Counted from the first letter of the stretch, positions 22,601 through 33,978 are shown. The stretch: DNA of 64,000 nt from Pectinophora gossypiella (GCF_024362695.1 NC_065426.1:9826236-9890235), one strand, 5' to 3'. Program-made: numbers and translations. Notes: generated by a model not told the origin, from the letters alone.

Positions 22601-25600
22601 CTTACGTCACAATTGTATCAAATAATTCGTTGTTACAACTCTCAAAAATGTACGAAATCGCATTTTAGAAATTGTATATTGAATTTTCACATGTGTATTT
22701 GTTATATAGGTGTATATTGTTCTGGAACAAAGCAAATCTTCATTTCATTACCTTTGCACTTAACAACACAAACTACGAAACTATAACATCATGCAGTCGC
22801 GGCACATTTGCTCAACATGTTCATTCATGATTGGAGTCTCTTAACCAAATCAGGTGATTGATTTTTTATTAATGGTTCTGCCAAATTTTTAACCCAAGTA
22901 ATTTATATCCTAACATTACTATATCTATTTAATCGATGTATTCGCTATCGGACAACAATTGGGTCGTTAGCGTGACAGAAACTAATTTCACTGGTTTATG
23001 CCTGAAACTATTTAGATGGAAATATTATGGAGGTTTCCTTTCATAAAATATCTTAATTAGTAAATAAATAATACCACTCGAGTTATAGCTATCATACAAT
23101 TCACGTTGGGCACTGGACTGTATACTAAACAAAATATCGCCTTATAGTAAAACTCACGTAAGAGCTCTTTTTGAAATATCGCGTGATTTTCTTCAACAAA
23201 ACCTCGATTTCGGTCAATTAATTTCAATCGGGCTAAACATTGAGACTACATTTTTTTTACATGGATTGAAATACCTTGTCTATTTCGAGGTTTTGTGGAC
23301 AAAACACATCCAAATATGATTTTCCAAAAGGTGCTTACGTGTCTTTTTCTATAAGGCGACTATATCATGAATGATATTAGGAAAAATATTATTTTTGTTT
23401 GACTAAAACAATATTAACAACGCACCAAACTTTCAAAAATGCGATTTCTGATTAGTTCTGTTCTGTTAAACAAATATTCCATGTCTTAATATTAAGACCA
23501 CAGTTTTATGTATTTCGGTTACTTTAGAATAAATGTAAGTTTGCACTGACATGTTACTGCGATATTTTAACAATATCTTCATGTCATAGTCGACCGCAAT
23601 CACTGCCTCACAAGACATTCATAGCTTAGCCATATTGAGCTTTTACATATTGTCTATGCTTTGCGCTTTTTAATTTATTATAAATATTATTTAAAGATTA
23701 TTTTCACTATTTATAATCAAAGAAACATGTATTTGTTTTTCTTTATATTTTGCTCCTATCCTCTTACTAATTTCCTATAATTTTATTTATTCCCGATTTC
23801 AAAGCGTGAGGCGTTTACGATCAATAAAGAAAGTTTTAATAACTTTTGGATTTACAATCAATCGCGCTTTAATAAATAATACTTGTAAAGGAATAGATTA
23901 ATGGTGAAGGTTAAGTGTGACAGAGGGATTTATCGAGGTGGTAGCTACCAAAGAAACTCTGCGGCCTCTAGGCATCGACTCGTACGCGGACCCCGGTGGA
24001 GGGGAGCCACCCCCCACTCCCACGTCTCCTGTGTGCGACTCTGCCTTCTCTGAGCACCACGGCTGCTGGCCGTGCGAGCACCGGGACCACTCGCACTCGC
24101 ACTCCCATTCGGAGTGTGTGTCGCAGCCATCGCAGCCCTCCAGTGGTCGCAGTTCGCCCCGCTGGGACGAGGAAGAAGATGAGGAGAGGCCTCATCACGT
24201 CCTGAGCCAAGGTTTAGGCAGCCCTGGTCCTTGAGCTGTCTGGGTCGCATTTGAGACTAACCTACACTGTAGTTACTATAGCATCGCGTAATTACTTCTA
24301 AGAGCTGCGCCAGCCATTCGCCGTGTATTTTGGCGCAGTGCCAAGTTCCCAAATCGAGTGTTTTGGAAACATTTCAAGGAGCAATGTCAACTTGGTATGG
24401 ATATTCGCGTGAAATTAGTCTCAAATACGATTCGGGTATCCAAAATCCGGTAGGACCGATAAAATCTGTAGGTTTGCAAAGAGACTGAAGTTTCGTTTCT
24501 TAATCTTACGTACAGCGCTGCCTGCGAAATCAAATATGTATTAGTCGCGTAAACATTGAATAGGATTGTGACGGCAGTGATTGCGTATAAATAATTAGAA
24601 ACAACATTATCATTTTTCCACTCTTTGACTTGACATGCACTTGGCGTATTTTTGATATTGTAGTACAGATGGCGCTGTCCGTAATAAAATTTTGGTCTCG
24701 GGAGCGCCATCCTGAATTTTAAATTTATTTAAGTTACTACATTTTGAATGTATACTTCGATGTATGAAGACAAGGCGTTGAGATTTTATTAACAGTTTTC
24801 GGGCACGTCTTCGTACATTGGAGTCTTTGATTAAATTAACTTCAAAAAGATTTTTCAATATTTGGCATTAAGTTTAGGGTGACGCTTCGTTCCACTGAAG
24901 CTAGCATATTCCCACAAATGTACGTCTTGACACAACACCTGTCTTGTCAATGTCGCTTTGACAGTAAACCGCTATAGATACTACCAATAAGCAGTAAAAC
25001 CCTGTAGTTAATATAAGAAGGGCATTTCGTGAAATATTTCAAACTTTTCAATGCTTTATATTCACATATTCCAAGAAACAGTCTATTGAAAAGTTATATT
25101 CATGGATACCCTAGTAGCCGCTTATTTATACAACACAATTGTGATTTTGTAGCTTTTTAAGTTTTATTTTTATTTGCATCGACGTTTTTAAAATGTTACT
25201 CGATGTATGTAATTGTTGTAATTTTGAACCTAACCTTAATATATATGTATTTTTATATTTTATTATTTACGAAGACGCAGTGAAGTTATTTGAGTCGTAT
25301 TTTTCCACACAGCCATGACAAAGAATTATGAAAAATATAATTTATTGAAATGAAGCCGTGGTAGCTTAGTTGGAAGACAGCTTAATAGATCATAAATGAT
25401 TATCACGTGCTCAGCGGTGAAGGAACACATGGCGAGGAAAGCTATATACTCGAGCAATGTGTTTTCGGAAGTATTTGACTTAATTTGTAATTGGGCTGGG
25501 GTACTCATTGGCTTGGAAGGTCCAATCTAGAGCCTTGTCGAATCTTCAGCTTAGATAAACAGACTACGCGATTTTTTTTGTTTGACGTGACTTATTGTAG

Positions 25601-28600
25601 ATTTGCCGCAGATGGCATTAACTACTTGGCCGGACAAATGGGGAGCGCTGAAGGCTCTCACCCGGTAAAGAGACTACGCGAAAAACCCACAAAAATGTAT
25701 AGAAAAGGAACAAGCAACCAAACTTATAGCGTGGAAACTAGGTCAGACTTAATAGAGCATATCGTATGACGTCACATCCGTGTTATACCAATACGATTTT
25801 ACCTTTATACTGGAAGGAGACGACAAAAGCAAACCCGAATTAAGACACGGAGATGTTTCACAACACTTTCGATGCCTCAATTATTACGTCTAAAGAAAAT
25901 GTTTATTTAGCAATCAACAATATAAAACAAAGAAATGACAGTACAAAAAGACTATCCACCATAAACTTCGTCAAAATCTATGTCATTTTTTTTGAATAAA
26001 CATGATATTTAATAGTTTAGTCACGTATATATCGTACTATCGTCTCTTAAAAGTAAATACACTTAGTTGAAAGATTATGTACCTTGAAATTTATTTAGCT
26101 AAACTAGTGCCTATAAACCCCACTACCCCGAAAAAACATTTTTAACCACTTACGAACTATGTTTGAAAAGCGTGAACCCCAAAAACTGAAAGCTTAAAGT
26201 ACACTGTTACGCCACAAAGCGGAGGAAGTCTTATTAGGTCAGTATTTAGGTTGTTTTGGGAACTATTAATAAAGCTTTATGGGTGTTTATGAAACAATTA
26301 TTGACCGTAGCCTTGTGTTAAAACACCACGCGCAAGCATAAATGAGTTGATACATTATTGAGCACAATTCCAACGTGATCGGGTTTTAATCTGTCGAATT
26401 TTCCTTCTTCTTCATCTTCTTTCTTATCGTTCCGTCACTGCTGAGTATCATAATTTCTTCCTCCACTAGGCTCGGTCCTGTGTCATGTATACAGCTCTTT
26501 GTATATGGCCCCCAGCCACCTGCTTGACCTGGTCCACCCACTTCATCGGTGCTCTTCCTCTAGCACGAGGACTTCCTGTACTATTTTAAAGAATATATAA
26601 ATGATTCAAGCCGGTAGCAATAATTGATTCACATTACTAGTTAAAATGTAAGAAGAATTTTCAATGTGGAATATGCAAATAAGCTTGGGACTACTTCACT
26701 GTTACATTATGAGGGTGTTCCTAAAAATAATGGAAATATAATTTATTACCATCTTACTAGTTTTGAGACTAAGATTAGATGAAGTGTAACGATTTGATGT
26801 CGAAATAACTAGGCAATAATTACTTTCTTACATCGAAACTGATTTAAGACCCTTTTCATCTTTGCAAGGAAAAACGTCACAACATAAACCAGATAAAGAG
26901 AGATCGATGTGCTGTGTACAATTAATACCTATATGATCTTGTCCAAACAGCTCAACACTAAAACAGGCTATTCACCGAATGGTCGACAATAAACTGAGAT
27001 GATAGCTCGTTCTGTATTCACGATTCGTTTACAGCGCAACATGAATCCGAGAACTTAATTGCGCTGAAACAATCTGTATTGTTAGGCCAAGGCTCCAGTC
27101 ATATCCAAAAAGGTTTACTATTGAATGAGAACTTAAAAAAAAATAGTTTTGATATAGTAGTATCTGAAATTATACCCAGCCAAGGAACATCAAAACTGAA
27201 TTAGTCTCTTCTTTGCGAGTCGATGGCGATCGATACTAAATTTTTGCTGACTGAATTAGTATGAAATAAAGAGTAGAAGAATATACTAGCACTCATAAAA
27301 TGTACGATGTTTGATTACAACGTTATGTTTCATAAACATGTAGGTACATATTTATATACATCCCACAGGGCACAGGCCTCCTTTCAAACGGAGGCGGTAT
27401 GGAGCATACTCCAGTACACTCTTAAATTGCGATTTGGGGGTATTTTGCAACGAAACGGCTTAACTTGTCGTCCGAAACACGGAACTTTCGTAACCTTATG
27501 TTTGTGTACAAGAAAGAGGTACATACAACGTTTAAAATATCACCAATATAATATCACTTAAGTGTATCCATCTGTGTTAAAAAGAAATGTGAAAATATAT
27601 TAACAAATCGGCTGTTTGAATGAATTCTAAGGATTACGTCAATTAGTTATCACTCAAAACGAGCACACACATATATACAACTGAAAAGACAATATCAAAA
27701 CATGTTTAGCTAAGAAATAATAATTTCGTGTCAATTTTAGCTATAGCCAAGGGACGAATTAAGTTTTTTTTTTTATATAATGAATAAGCTTTGCATTGGT
27801 TTGTTAATGTTTACATGTTAAACACAGTGGAATGTGCATGACCTATTTGATGTTAGCATGTAGTTTTTTTTTAATAAACCCGTGCTGTATGTGATATATC
27901 GTTGCATGGTTTGTCTAGTGCTATTATTTTTTTTTCAGTTTCACCGACCCGTACAGCTTATTTTTAAGTTATTTTTTCGTTCAAGCACTCATTTTTATAA
28001 AATACTCAAAAATGATATTTTTGTACTTATACCATTTTAGTGTTAAGGTGTTTAATTTTTTTAACTCTATCTATATTTTGAGCATCGTATTTTTTTTACT
28101 TAAAATAATAATAAAATACATAATACGTTAATAGATTATTACATGAAAGTTACACATATTTACAATTATTGGAATTTCGAAAGATTTTCTATGCTTTGTT
28201 CCTCTGAAAATTTTCTTTATACTAGTTACGTGACTCAATATCATTAGGTATTATTTATTCTGCACACAGAAATAAACAATTATTTAAAATAAAATTACGT
28301 CATCTGAACTTATTTCTACTTGCTTGTATTTTTTATGCACTGATGCACGCTTTTGCACAGTACTCTTAAACAATAAAAAGAACAACATTTTTAACTTGTA
28401 ATTTCTTAATTCAAAAATGACATCTATAATTTTAAAATTGGAACAGAGTATAGATCGTTGTTTAATTAAATTATAATAGTTGATAGTCATAGATTTTTCT
28501 TATAGAATAGTTTATAGTGATTAATTTTTCAAGAATTTCCAATAATTGAAATAAATCGTGAAAATTGTGAAAAATAATATATTTTTTATCAATTTTAAAA

Positions 28601-31600
28601 GCGGTGCTTATAACAAAATTTAAACTATCTAGATGTGAAGTTTATGAGGGAAATGAAACAGATATGTTTTTTTTTATTCACATAAATAAGAAGTATAGAG
28701 CATACCTCGTTGCAGGTTGGTAGAGAAAGATCCTTGAGGCAATAAACTTAACTGCTCCGATCCGAAATCTGGCTTTGTGGTGTTCCCGTGCCCCTTTCCT
28801 GGGTTCGATTCCCGGCATAAAAACACGATAGCCTGTTTTCTTTCCCTCACGGACTTAGGGCTTTGTCACATACCGGAATGGCACAAAGCCGTCACAGTGA
28901 AAGCTCGCGTCATACTGCTGGCGTGACGGAGGGCAAATGGAGCACGACAGCCGTCACATTGCGAGCGCTTGTCGTCGCTCCGAGCGTAACGCCTAGTACA
29001 ATACAACTACTAGCGCCACTGTCGCGCCTCGTCACGCCGACATTGTGACGATAGCTTCATTGTGATATTGTCGTGAAGGTTATGTGACCTAACCGTTAAA
29101 ACACAGATATACCCCCACCCCACAATAGAGCGTGCCTTGACGTGCCCTTAATTTCGCAGGCGACCTGCCGACATACCTCACCCGCTTTCAGTGGGACATG
29201 GCCAAGTATCCCATCAAGCAGAGCCTCCGTAACATCGCTGATATCATCAGTAAACAGGTATGAATTTTATATGTATAAAAAAACCAATCTCTTCGCTTAT
29301 GTCAACCGTTTTTAGTACAATCAAGTAGACATTCTATTTTGTTTTCGTTATGATGTCACTAACGCCCTGTTTATTTTCATGCTACTTGTAGCCTAAGCAG
29401 GCAGAATGCTTTTCGCATTCTCTTGTAAGGCCTATTATCCTTTTTAAACCAAATTTTCATTGTTTTGCTGTTGTGTCTGGAAATCCGATCAAAATCAGTA
29501 TTACAAATGTGGCTACTACCCCAGTTAAATATAGTAATGTTAATGTTTGCAGGTGGGTCAAATTGACGCCGACCTGAAATCCAAGTCTTCGGCCTACAAC
29601 GCACTCAAGGGCAACCTACAAAACTTGGAGAAGAAACAAACGTAAGTATAAACAACTTATTTATTTATTGAAAAATATGAACAAATACCATAAACGCTAA
29701 GAAGCAAATCTGCTGGATGAGATTTCTATTGAAAATATGAAATAAACTAAACGGTTTGTCAGTTTTGTGTGTAATCAACATGTCTTTATGTCTTTGTTTC
29801 TGTGTACAATAAACTATTGAAAAAAAAAGCATTGCTAAACACGACATGGGACTGTTTCTACGCAAAGTATAATGTAAACATCAGTTAGCCCTCAGTCGTT
29901 TAACTTATACAAATTACTTTGGGAGCGATTAGAAAAACAGTTGCCAGTTTTTTTTTTAAATTTTTTCTTGTTTGTGCACAGTGGAAGCCTGTTGACCCGC
30001 AACCTAGCGGACTTGGTGAAGAAGGAGCACTTCATTCTGGACAGCGAGTACCTCACCACGCTCCTCGTCATCGTGCCCAAGTCAGTATACCTTTTGATAT
30101 TGTGACAAACACCAAAAAATATAACAATATTCTTTTTTTATTAGAATTTTTAAGTCACTGTGGTACATCGGCTTGATTTTCAACAAGGGTGCGCCGGTAC
30201 GACCCCGATACGGGACTTTCACCAATGAGTTATTAATCTATCTTAAGTGCAGTTTTCACTAACATAGTTGGCTCGACTGTTACAAACGGCGAACGGCTCA
30301 CCACCTTTCATGTTGGTGTAGCAGAAAAGTCGGTAAGGTGTGGGTACTCAGTTCATCTAGATATAGTTTTAAGTACGTACAAAGGTGTGTATGGATCGCA
30401 ACAAGAGGATAACCGATCCCCTGATAGACATAAAGTAGTCGTAGATACATCCATCACAAGATGAACTAAGTACCCACATCTCACCGAGCTTTCTGTTAGA
30501 CCAACGTGATAGGTGGTGAGTCGTATAGCCGTCTATAATGGTCAAGCCAACTGTGCTAGTCGAAATTGCACTTAAGATAAATTAATAACTAATTCGTGCA
30601 AGTCCGGTACCGGCGCTCCCCGTTTGAGAAGCAAGCCGGTGTACCAGAGGCCACAGTAACTGTTATAAAAATAGAATGGGCATGTACGGTCACGACCATT
30701 AATATGACATACACTTTGGTACCATGTCACATTAACTTTTTTGACAAATTGAACTGTAAGTCTCACTAAATGTCAAATATGCTAGTGCGACAGAGTCCTA
30801 AAGTGGGTACATTATATTACTCATGACTGTACTATGTACATGATTTATACCACAGGTCGATGTTCAATGAGTGGAACGCCAACTACGAGAAGATCACCGA
30901 CATGATCGTGCCTCGCTCCACGCAGCTCATCTACCAGGACAACGACTACGGACTCTACAGCGTCACGCTCTTCAAGAAGGTCAGTTAGCATGTTCATTCC
31001 TGGAAGTATTTATTACCCACAATTAGAATAAACTATTTCATAAGTACATACATACATAGACAGCCTATATACGTCCCACTGCTGGGCACAGGTGTCCCCT
31101 CAATCAACCGGAGGGGGTATGTAGCATACTCCACCACGCTGCTCCACTGCGGGTTTCATAAGTAATCGGCTTGAAATCTTCTTAATCTTAATCATTTAAT
31201 TAGCTGGACCTACTATTATTGTATGTCGTTTCTATATCTCGGACCTATGGAGTTACGGACCGTTTGTTGTTCCGGAAGGTGTGCGTGGAGCCGAAGCCAA
31301 CACGTAGAGGACCCTTATTGTTGTTATTATAATGTTGTACCTTTGTATAAACATAGGACTGTGCTACAGCCATGTAGCACCTGAAATAAATGACTATATT
31401 TTAAGCTCTTGCCACACTGTTGGCGTTTACGTCACACCAAGCGTGACGCCCGTAATGTGACGTCTCTTGTCTCTGCTATACATAGTGTCAGTGACATCGT
31501 AACGAAAACTTTGGGTTGATTGAGACCATGATTCTGAGTTGATACCAAGTGGAATTTTCCATCGCAAAAGTATAGAATTAGAAAAAAAAAAAATGAATTT

Positions 31601-33190
31601 TGCGACAGAAAAATCCCCTTGATACTAACTCATCTCCCTCAGTATTCGTTACGATGCCACTAAAACTTGGCCCTATTGATTTGGGTTACCTATCACATAT
31701 TAAGAGTTTTAGATACCTTGTTTTTATTTATAGGTAAGTGATTGATGTTCACAGGTGGCAGACGAGTTCAAGCTACACGCTCGCGAGCGCAAGTTCGTCG
31801 TGCGCGAGTTCTCGTACAATGAAGCTGACTTGGCCGCCGGCAAGAATGAGATCACCAAGTTGGTCACCGACAAGAAGAAGCAGTTCGTGAGTATTACATG
31901 ACACTTTCACATCCCTAGCATACATAAACAGCCTATAACCTAGGTCTATGTAACCAGGCCAAAAATTCAAAAAAAAAAAAGCCTATAAACCTAGCCTAAG
32001 ATCGAAGCAAATGGACTTCCATAGTCTCTGCTCATGTGAAGCTTACTTTATGTAAAAAAGCTTATTATAAGATTAATGACTACCTAAATGATAAAAATGT
32101 CTGGTATTGGATGTGTTCGTCTAGTTATTAAATACTCCCACCACTGCTAGGCACAGGCCTCCCTTCTATCAACCTGAGGCGGTATTGAGCATACTCTATA
32201 ACGCTACTCCACTCGGTTGGTAGAGGTGTTTTTTACGGATAATAGCCGGGACCAACGGCTTAACATGCCCTCTAAAGTATGGAATCATCTTATTTTCTCG
32301 GACAATCAGCTGATTCAAGCTTACAATGTCCTTATCAAACAAAGGGCAGTCTCACAATGTGATTACGACTCTCGACTCGAATCCCAATTGGGAATCCAAC
32401 TATCTATTGCTTTTTTTATCTATCAATAGTTTATGGATAGGCCACACTAGTCTAGGGTGTGACTGTGCTAAACAGTAAAAGGACAAGACCAAAAACAAGG
32501 CTGTATGAGCCAAGTTCCCTTTGCCTGGCGGAATGGGCAAATTAAAAAAAAATCTGCTAACCAATGTGTGTCCACCCAGGGTCCGCTGGTGCGATGGCTG
32601 AAGGTGAACTTCTCCGAGTGCTTCTGTGCCTGGATACATGTCAAAGCTCTCCGCGTGTTCGTGGAGTCGGTGCTAAGGTAAGAATTTAAAAAAAAAAACA
32701 AAAAACTACACGATTGCCACTTGTTCTGTCATAAATAAATAATAACTGAAGTGTATTGATGTGTTATCTATCCTATCCTTCTCTCTCCTTCCAGATACGG
32801 TCTGCCCGTCAACTTCCAGGCGGCGGTGCTGGTCCCGTCGCGCAAGAGCATGAAGAAGCTGCGCGACGTGCTGCACTCGCTTTACGCGCACCTCGACCAC
32901 TCCGCCAACGCCGGCGCACAGGCCGAGGTGCGCACGCAAGGGCGGACACACAACCACGCACACACATACCCACACTCACACACATTCACACTCACTCACA
33001 TATAAACACACGCTCACTCACTCACACAACTACACACCCATAAACTCACACTCGGCAGCCGGCACTCTCTCTCTCTCACACACACACACACGCACTCACT
33101 CACGTACACACACACTCACGTACACACTCTCACTCACGTACACACACTCACTCTCACACACACAAACACACCCGGCACTCACTCTCTCTG

Positions 33191-33221
<31 letters not shown>

Positions 33222-33500
33222 TTTTTTATTACCTATTGTTTTTGTCTTTTTATAGATACATGAACTTGACACTACAACTAATTTCGGGTGAGAGCCTTCA
33301 GCGCTCTCCATTTGTCCGGCCAAGTAGTTAATGCCATCTGCGGCAAATCTACAATAAGTCACGTCAAAAAAAAAACTACAACTAATGCTATGTATCTTCA
33401 CTCGCAGAGCGCGGAGCTGGCGGGGCTCGGGTTCGGGCAGTCTGAGTACTTCCCGTACGTGTTCTACAAAATCAACATCGACATGATCGAGAAGGCTTAA
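16605..33500 (+). CDS. Vha44: V-type proton ATPase subunit C
   Basis: Eleven constitutive exons: 16605-16733, 18390-18491, 19289-19340, 29160-29257, 29553-29641, 29982-30080, 30856-30979, 31755-31886, 32580-32677, 32795-32927, 33408-33500. Phases agree, giving 382 aa, the family's normal length. The protein starts MSEYWLISAPGDKTCQQTWD, contains YLTRFQWDMAKYPIKQSLRN and VKKEHFILDSEYLTTLLVIV, and ends YFPYVFYKINIDMIEKA. Subunit C bridges the V1 peripheral stalks and the Vo a-subunit, and its release accompanies reversible V-ATPase disassembly. The ATG at 16605 follows an acceptor; the in-frame ORF upstream to 16428 is probably intron. The 9.8-kb third intron holds candidate cassette exons at 21394 and 23924. 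Downstream introns contain SINEs, a microsatellite and a LINE-T near the last exon. Confidence 0.96.
17785..17990. mobile_element. MITE-3 foldback element
   Basis: Arms containing ATAATAACGGGTTTTTACCG (left) and GGTAAGAACCCGTTATTATG (right), with GGGGATATGAGACTCCCGAT and its inverse nearer the centre, separated by an AT spacer. It lies in Vha44 intron 1. Confidence 0.75.
18537..18705 (+). mobile_element. Degenerate tRNA-derived SINE (SINE-C-like)
   Basis: Box B GGTTCGATTCCCGACGGGGC, then TTACGTGCTTCGGAATGCACG, a degraded form of the shared SINE core. Located 45 bp after Vha44 exon 2. Confidence 0.5.
19341..21393. other. Start of the large Vha44 intron, no repeats recognised
   Basis: AT-rich, with none of the SINE or MITE families that crowd the rest of the window. 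No conserved exon seen in phase 1. Confidence 0.45.
21394..21423 (+). CDS. Vha44: Candidate 30-nt cassette mini-exon of Vha44
   Basis: An acceptor (TGCATTTCAG, ending 21393) and a consensus donor (GTAAGT, from 21424) bound 30 nt that begin and end in phase 1, exactly matching the phase 1 junction between the exons at 19340 and 29160. Inclusion would code (A)TG-initiated MSEKWKKVCG inside the protein. If joined to the 288-nt exon at 23924 the frame continues as KGFIEVVATKETLRPLG. Fly Vha44 is known to have longer isoforms with an insert in this part of the protein. Splice support is needed. Confidence 0.55.
23128..23366. repeat. Imperfect foldback in the Vha44 intron
   Basis: The left arm (TCGCCTTATAGTAAAACTCA, CGTAAGAGC, AAAACCTCGATTTCGG) is matched in reverse by the right arm (TTTCGAGGTTTTGTGG, GCTTACGTGTC, TTTTTCTATAAGGCGAC). 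It has the form of a foldback MITE, but no second copy is in the window. Confidence 0.55.
23924..24211 (+). CDS. Vha44: Candidate 288-nt cassette exon of Vha44 (long isoform insert)
   Basis: Bounded by the acceptor TGTGACAG (ending 23923) and a weaker donor GTTTAG (from 24212), this open 288-nt segment enters and leaves in phase 1, so it inserts 96 residues between LMANN and DLPTYLTRF without changing frame. It codes GFIEVVATKETLRPLGIDSY, then an acidic proline-rich stretch (GGGEPPPTPTSPV), a Cys/His-rich part (CWPCEHRDHSHSHSHSEC) and an acidic end (WDEEEDEERPHH). The GC-rich, codon-biased sequence stands out sharply in the AT-rich intron. Fly Vha44 long isoforms carry an insert at an equivalent position (known for the family). 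The function of the insert is unknown. The His/Cys cluster could bind metal; this is speculation. Confidence 0.72.
24212..25354. other. Vha44 intron after the cassette exon, nothing recognised
   Basis: No repeat family or exon identified. The 107-aa and 82-aa minus-strand open frames here have no recognisable features. Confidence 0.4.
25355..25480 (+). mobile_element. SINE-D with internal deletion
   Basis: Starts GCCGTGGTAGCTTAGTTGG (box A), jumps to GATCATAAATGATTATCACG and TGCTCAGCGGTGAAGG; box B is lost. Confidence 0.65.
25572..25670 (-). mobile_element. LINE-T, 99 bp, strongly 5'-truncated, with TSD
   Basis: AGACTACGCGA occurs at 25561-25571 and again at 25671-25681. Between them lies only the 3' end of LINE-T. 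Confidence 0.85.
27160..27255 (-). mobile_element. LINE 3'-end fragment
   Basis: Reverse copy of the 3' end seen after 5910 (CTTTGCGAGTCGATGGCGAT on plus). Confidence 0.5.
27362..27495 (-). mobile_element. Degenerate SINE-C
   Basis: GGGCACAGGCCTCC, GTATGGAGCATACTCCAG and GGCTTAACTTGTCGTCCG are recognisable, mutated forms of the SINE-C tail and core. Confidence 0.55.
28720..29055. repeat. tRNA-like relic followed by a GC-rich inverted-repeat segment
   Basis: 28795-28815 has a box B-like GGGTTCGATTCCCGGC. From 28860 the sequence becomes GC-rich with recurring GTCACA/TGTGAC and CGTGACG/CGTCACG units in both orientations (for example CTGGCGTGACGG and CTCGTCACGCCG). It looks like a decayed DNA element just upstream of Vha44 exon 4. 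Confidence 0.45.
30158..30410 (+). mobile_element. SINE-E, plus copy of an inverted pair
   Basis: tRNA-like head (GTCACTGTGGTACATCGGC and GGTACGACCCC), then TTAAGTGCAGTTTTCACTAA and GGCTCACCACCTTTCATG. Confidence 0.7.
30440..30675 (-). mobile_element. SINE-E, minus copy of an inverted pair
   Basis: Reverse copy of the same SINE (CATCACAAGATGAACTAAG, TTAGACCAACGTGATAGG and TACCGGCGCTCCCCGTTTGA on plus). It lies about 30 bp from its partner, so the Vha44 pre-mRNA could form a long hairpin here. Confidence 0.7.
30684..30836 (+). mobile_element. MITE-2
   Basis: Termini GTACGGTCACGACC and CTCATGACTGTAC. It ends about 20 bp before Vha44 exon 7 (30856), so it supplies most of the immediate upstream intron sequence. 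Confidence 0.8.
31065..31160 (-). mobile_element. SINE-C tail fragment
   Basis: CCTATATACGTCCCACTGCT and CTCAATCAACCGGAGGGGG in reverse orientation. Confidence 0.7.
31484..31668. mobile_element. MITE-1 foldback element
   Basis: AGTGACATCGTAACGAAAAC on the left; TATTCGTTACGATGCCACTA on the right, with an A-rich spacer. Confidence 0.7.
32130..32400 (-). mobile_element. SINE-C
   Basis: Tail, core (CCAACGGCTTAACATGCC) and the segment after it (CGGACAATCAGCTGATTCAA) in reverse; the tRNA-like head is degraded. Confidence 0.65.
32935..33220 (+). repeat. Compound CA/CACT microsatellite
   Basis: Starting within ten bases of Vha44 exon 10, about 285 bp of CA, CACT and CTCT repeats fill much of the last intron. 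Likely length-variable. Confidence 0.9.
33283..33374 (+). mobile_element. LINE-T, 92 bp, in the last Vha44 intron
   Basis: Flanked by ACTACAACTAAT at 33271-33282 and 33375-33386, with the A tail at 33366-33374. The right TSD copy ends 21 nt before exon 11 (33408). Confidence 0.85.
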
Positions 33501-33693
33501 GCTAGCGTCGCCACGACACGCATACATAGGTATTATATTTATAATCATTGTTTCATTATCATTTATCTTCATTGTGGTCCTGCTATAAGGCAGACATCTG
33601 ATAGAATGCTGATTTAGACCGGTTAAGCACAAACCGGATCCCCTTGTAGAGACCACGCGCCCAATAATATTCATACGTAAACATAGCGTAATC

Positions 33694-33699
33694 AATAAA
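33694..33699 (+). terminator. Candidate Vha44 poly(A) signal
   Basis: AATAAA 194 nt after the Vha44 stop codon, just before a family R insertion. A second AATAAA at about 35650 could serve a longer UTR. Confidence 0.5.
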
Positions 33700-33710
33700 G
33701 TCCCAACCGA

Positions 33711-33978
33711 CAATTGGGTCGTGTACTAGGTTCAAGATAAATTATTAAATTCTGATTACTAAATAAAGACACATGTAAAAGTAATAAAACCCGTTTTCTT
33801 TTTTCAATTTTACTCATTTTTGAATTTTAAACAAGAAAAACGTAATAATAAGTCCGACAATTTATCACGTTTTTCTATGACGTCACAAAGTGCTTTTTCA
33901 AACAAATTCTATAGTAATTTCGTGTTTTGACGTTTAGTAAAAAGTAACTGATTTGACTAGTTGGAAACTAGCCTATTA
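33711..33978 (+). repeat. Family R repeat
   Basis: From CAATTGGGTCGTGTACTAGG to GACTAGTTGGAAACTAGCC, matching 9977-10234. Confidence 0.75.

Noticed and set aside
23945..24250. Antisense ORFs over the Vha44 cassette exon
   Set aside because: Only the plus frame has splice sites in the right phase; the others are shadows of GC-rich coding sequence.
27901..28000. Possible alternative Vha44 exon after TTTTTTTTCAG at about 27940
   Set aside because: In the required phase 1 the frame stops within ten codons and there is no donor.
33096..33713. 205-aa minus-strand ORF
   Set aside because: It reads through the antisense of Vha44 exon 11, a LINE-T insert and a CA microsatellite; composition is simple-repeat translation.
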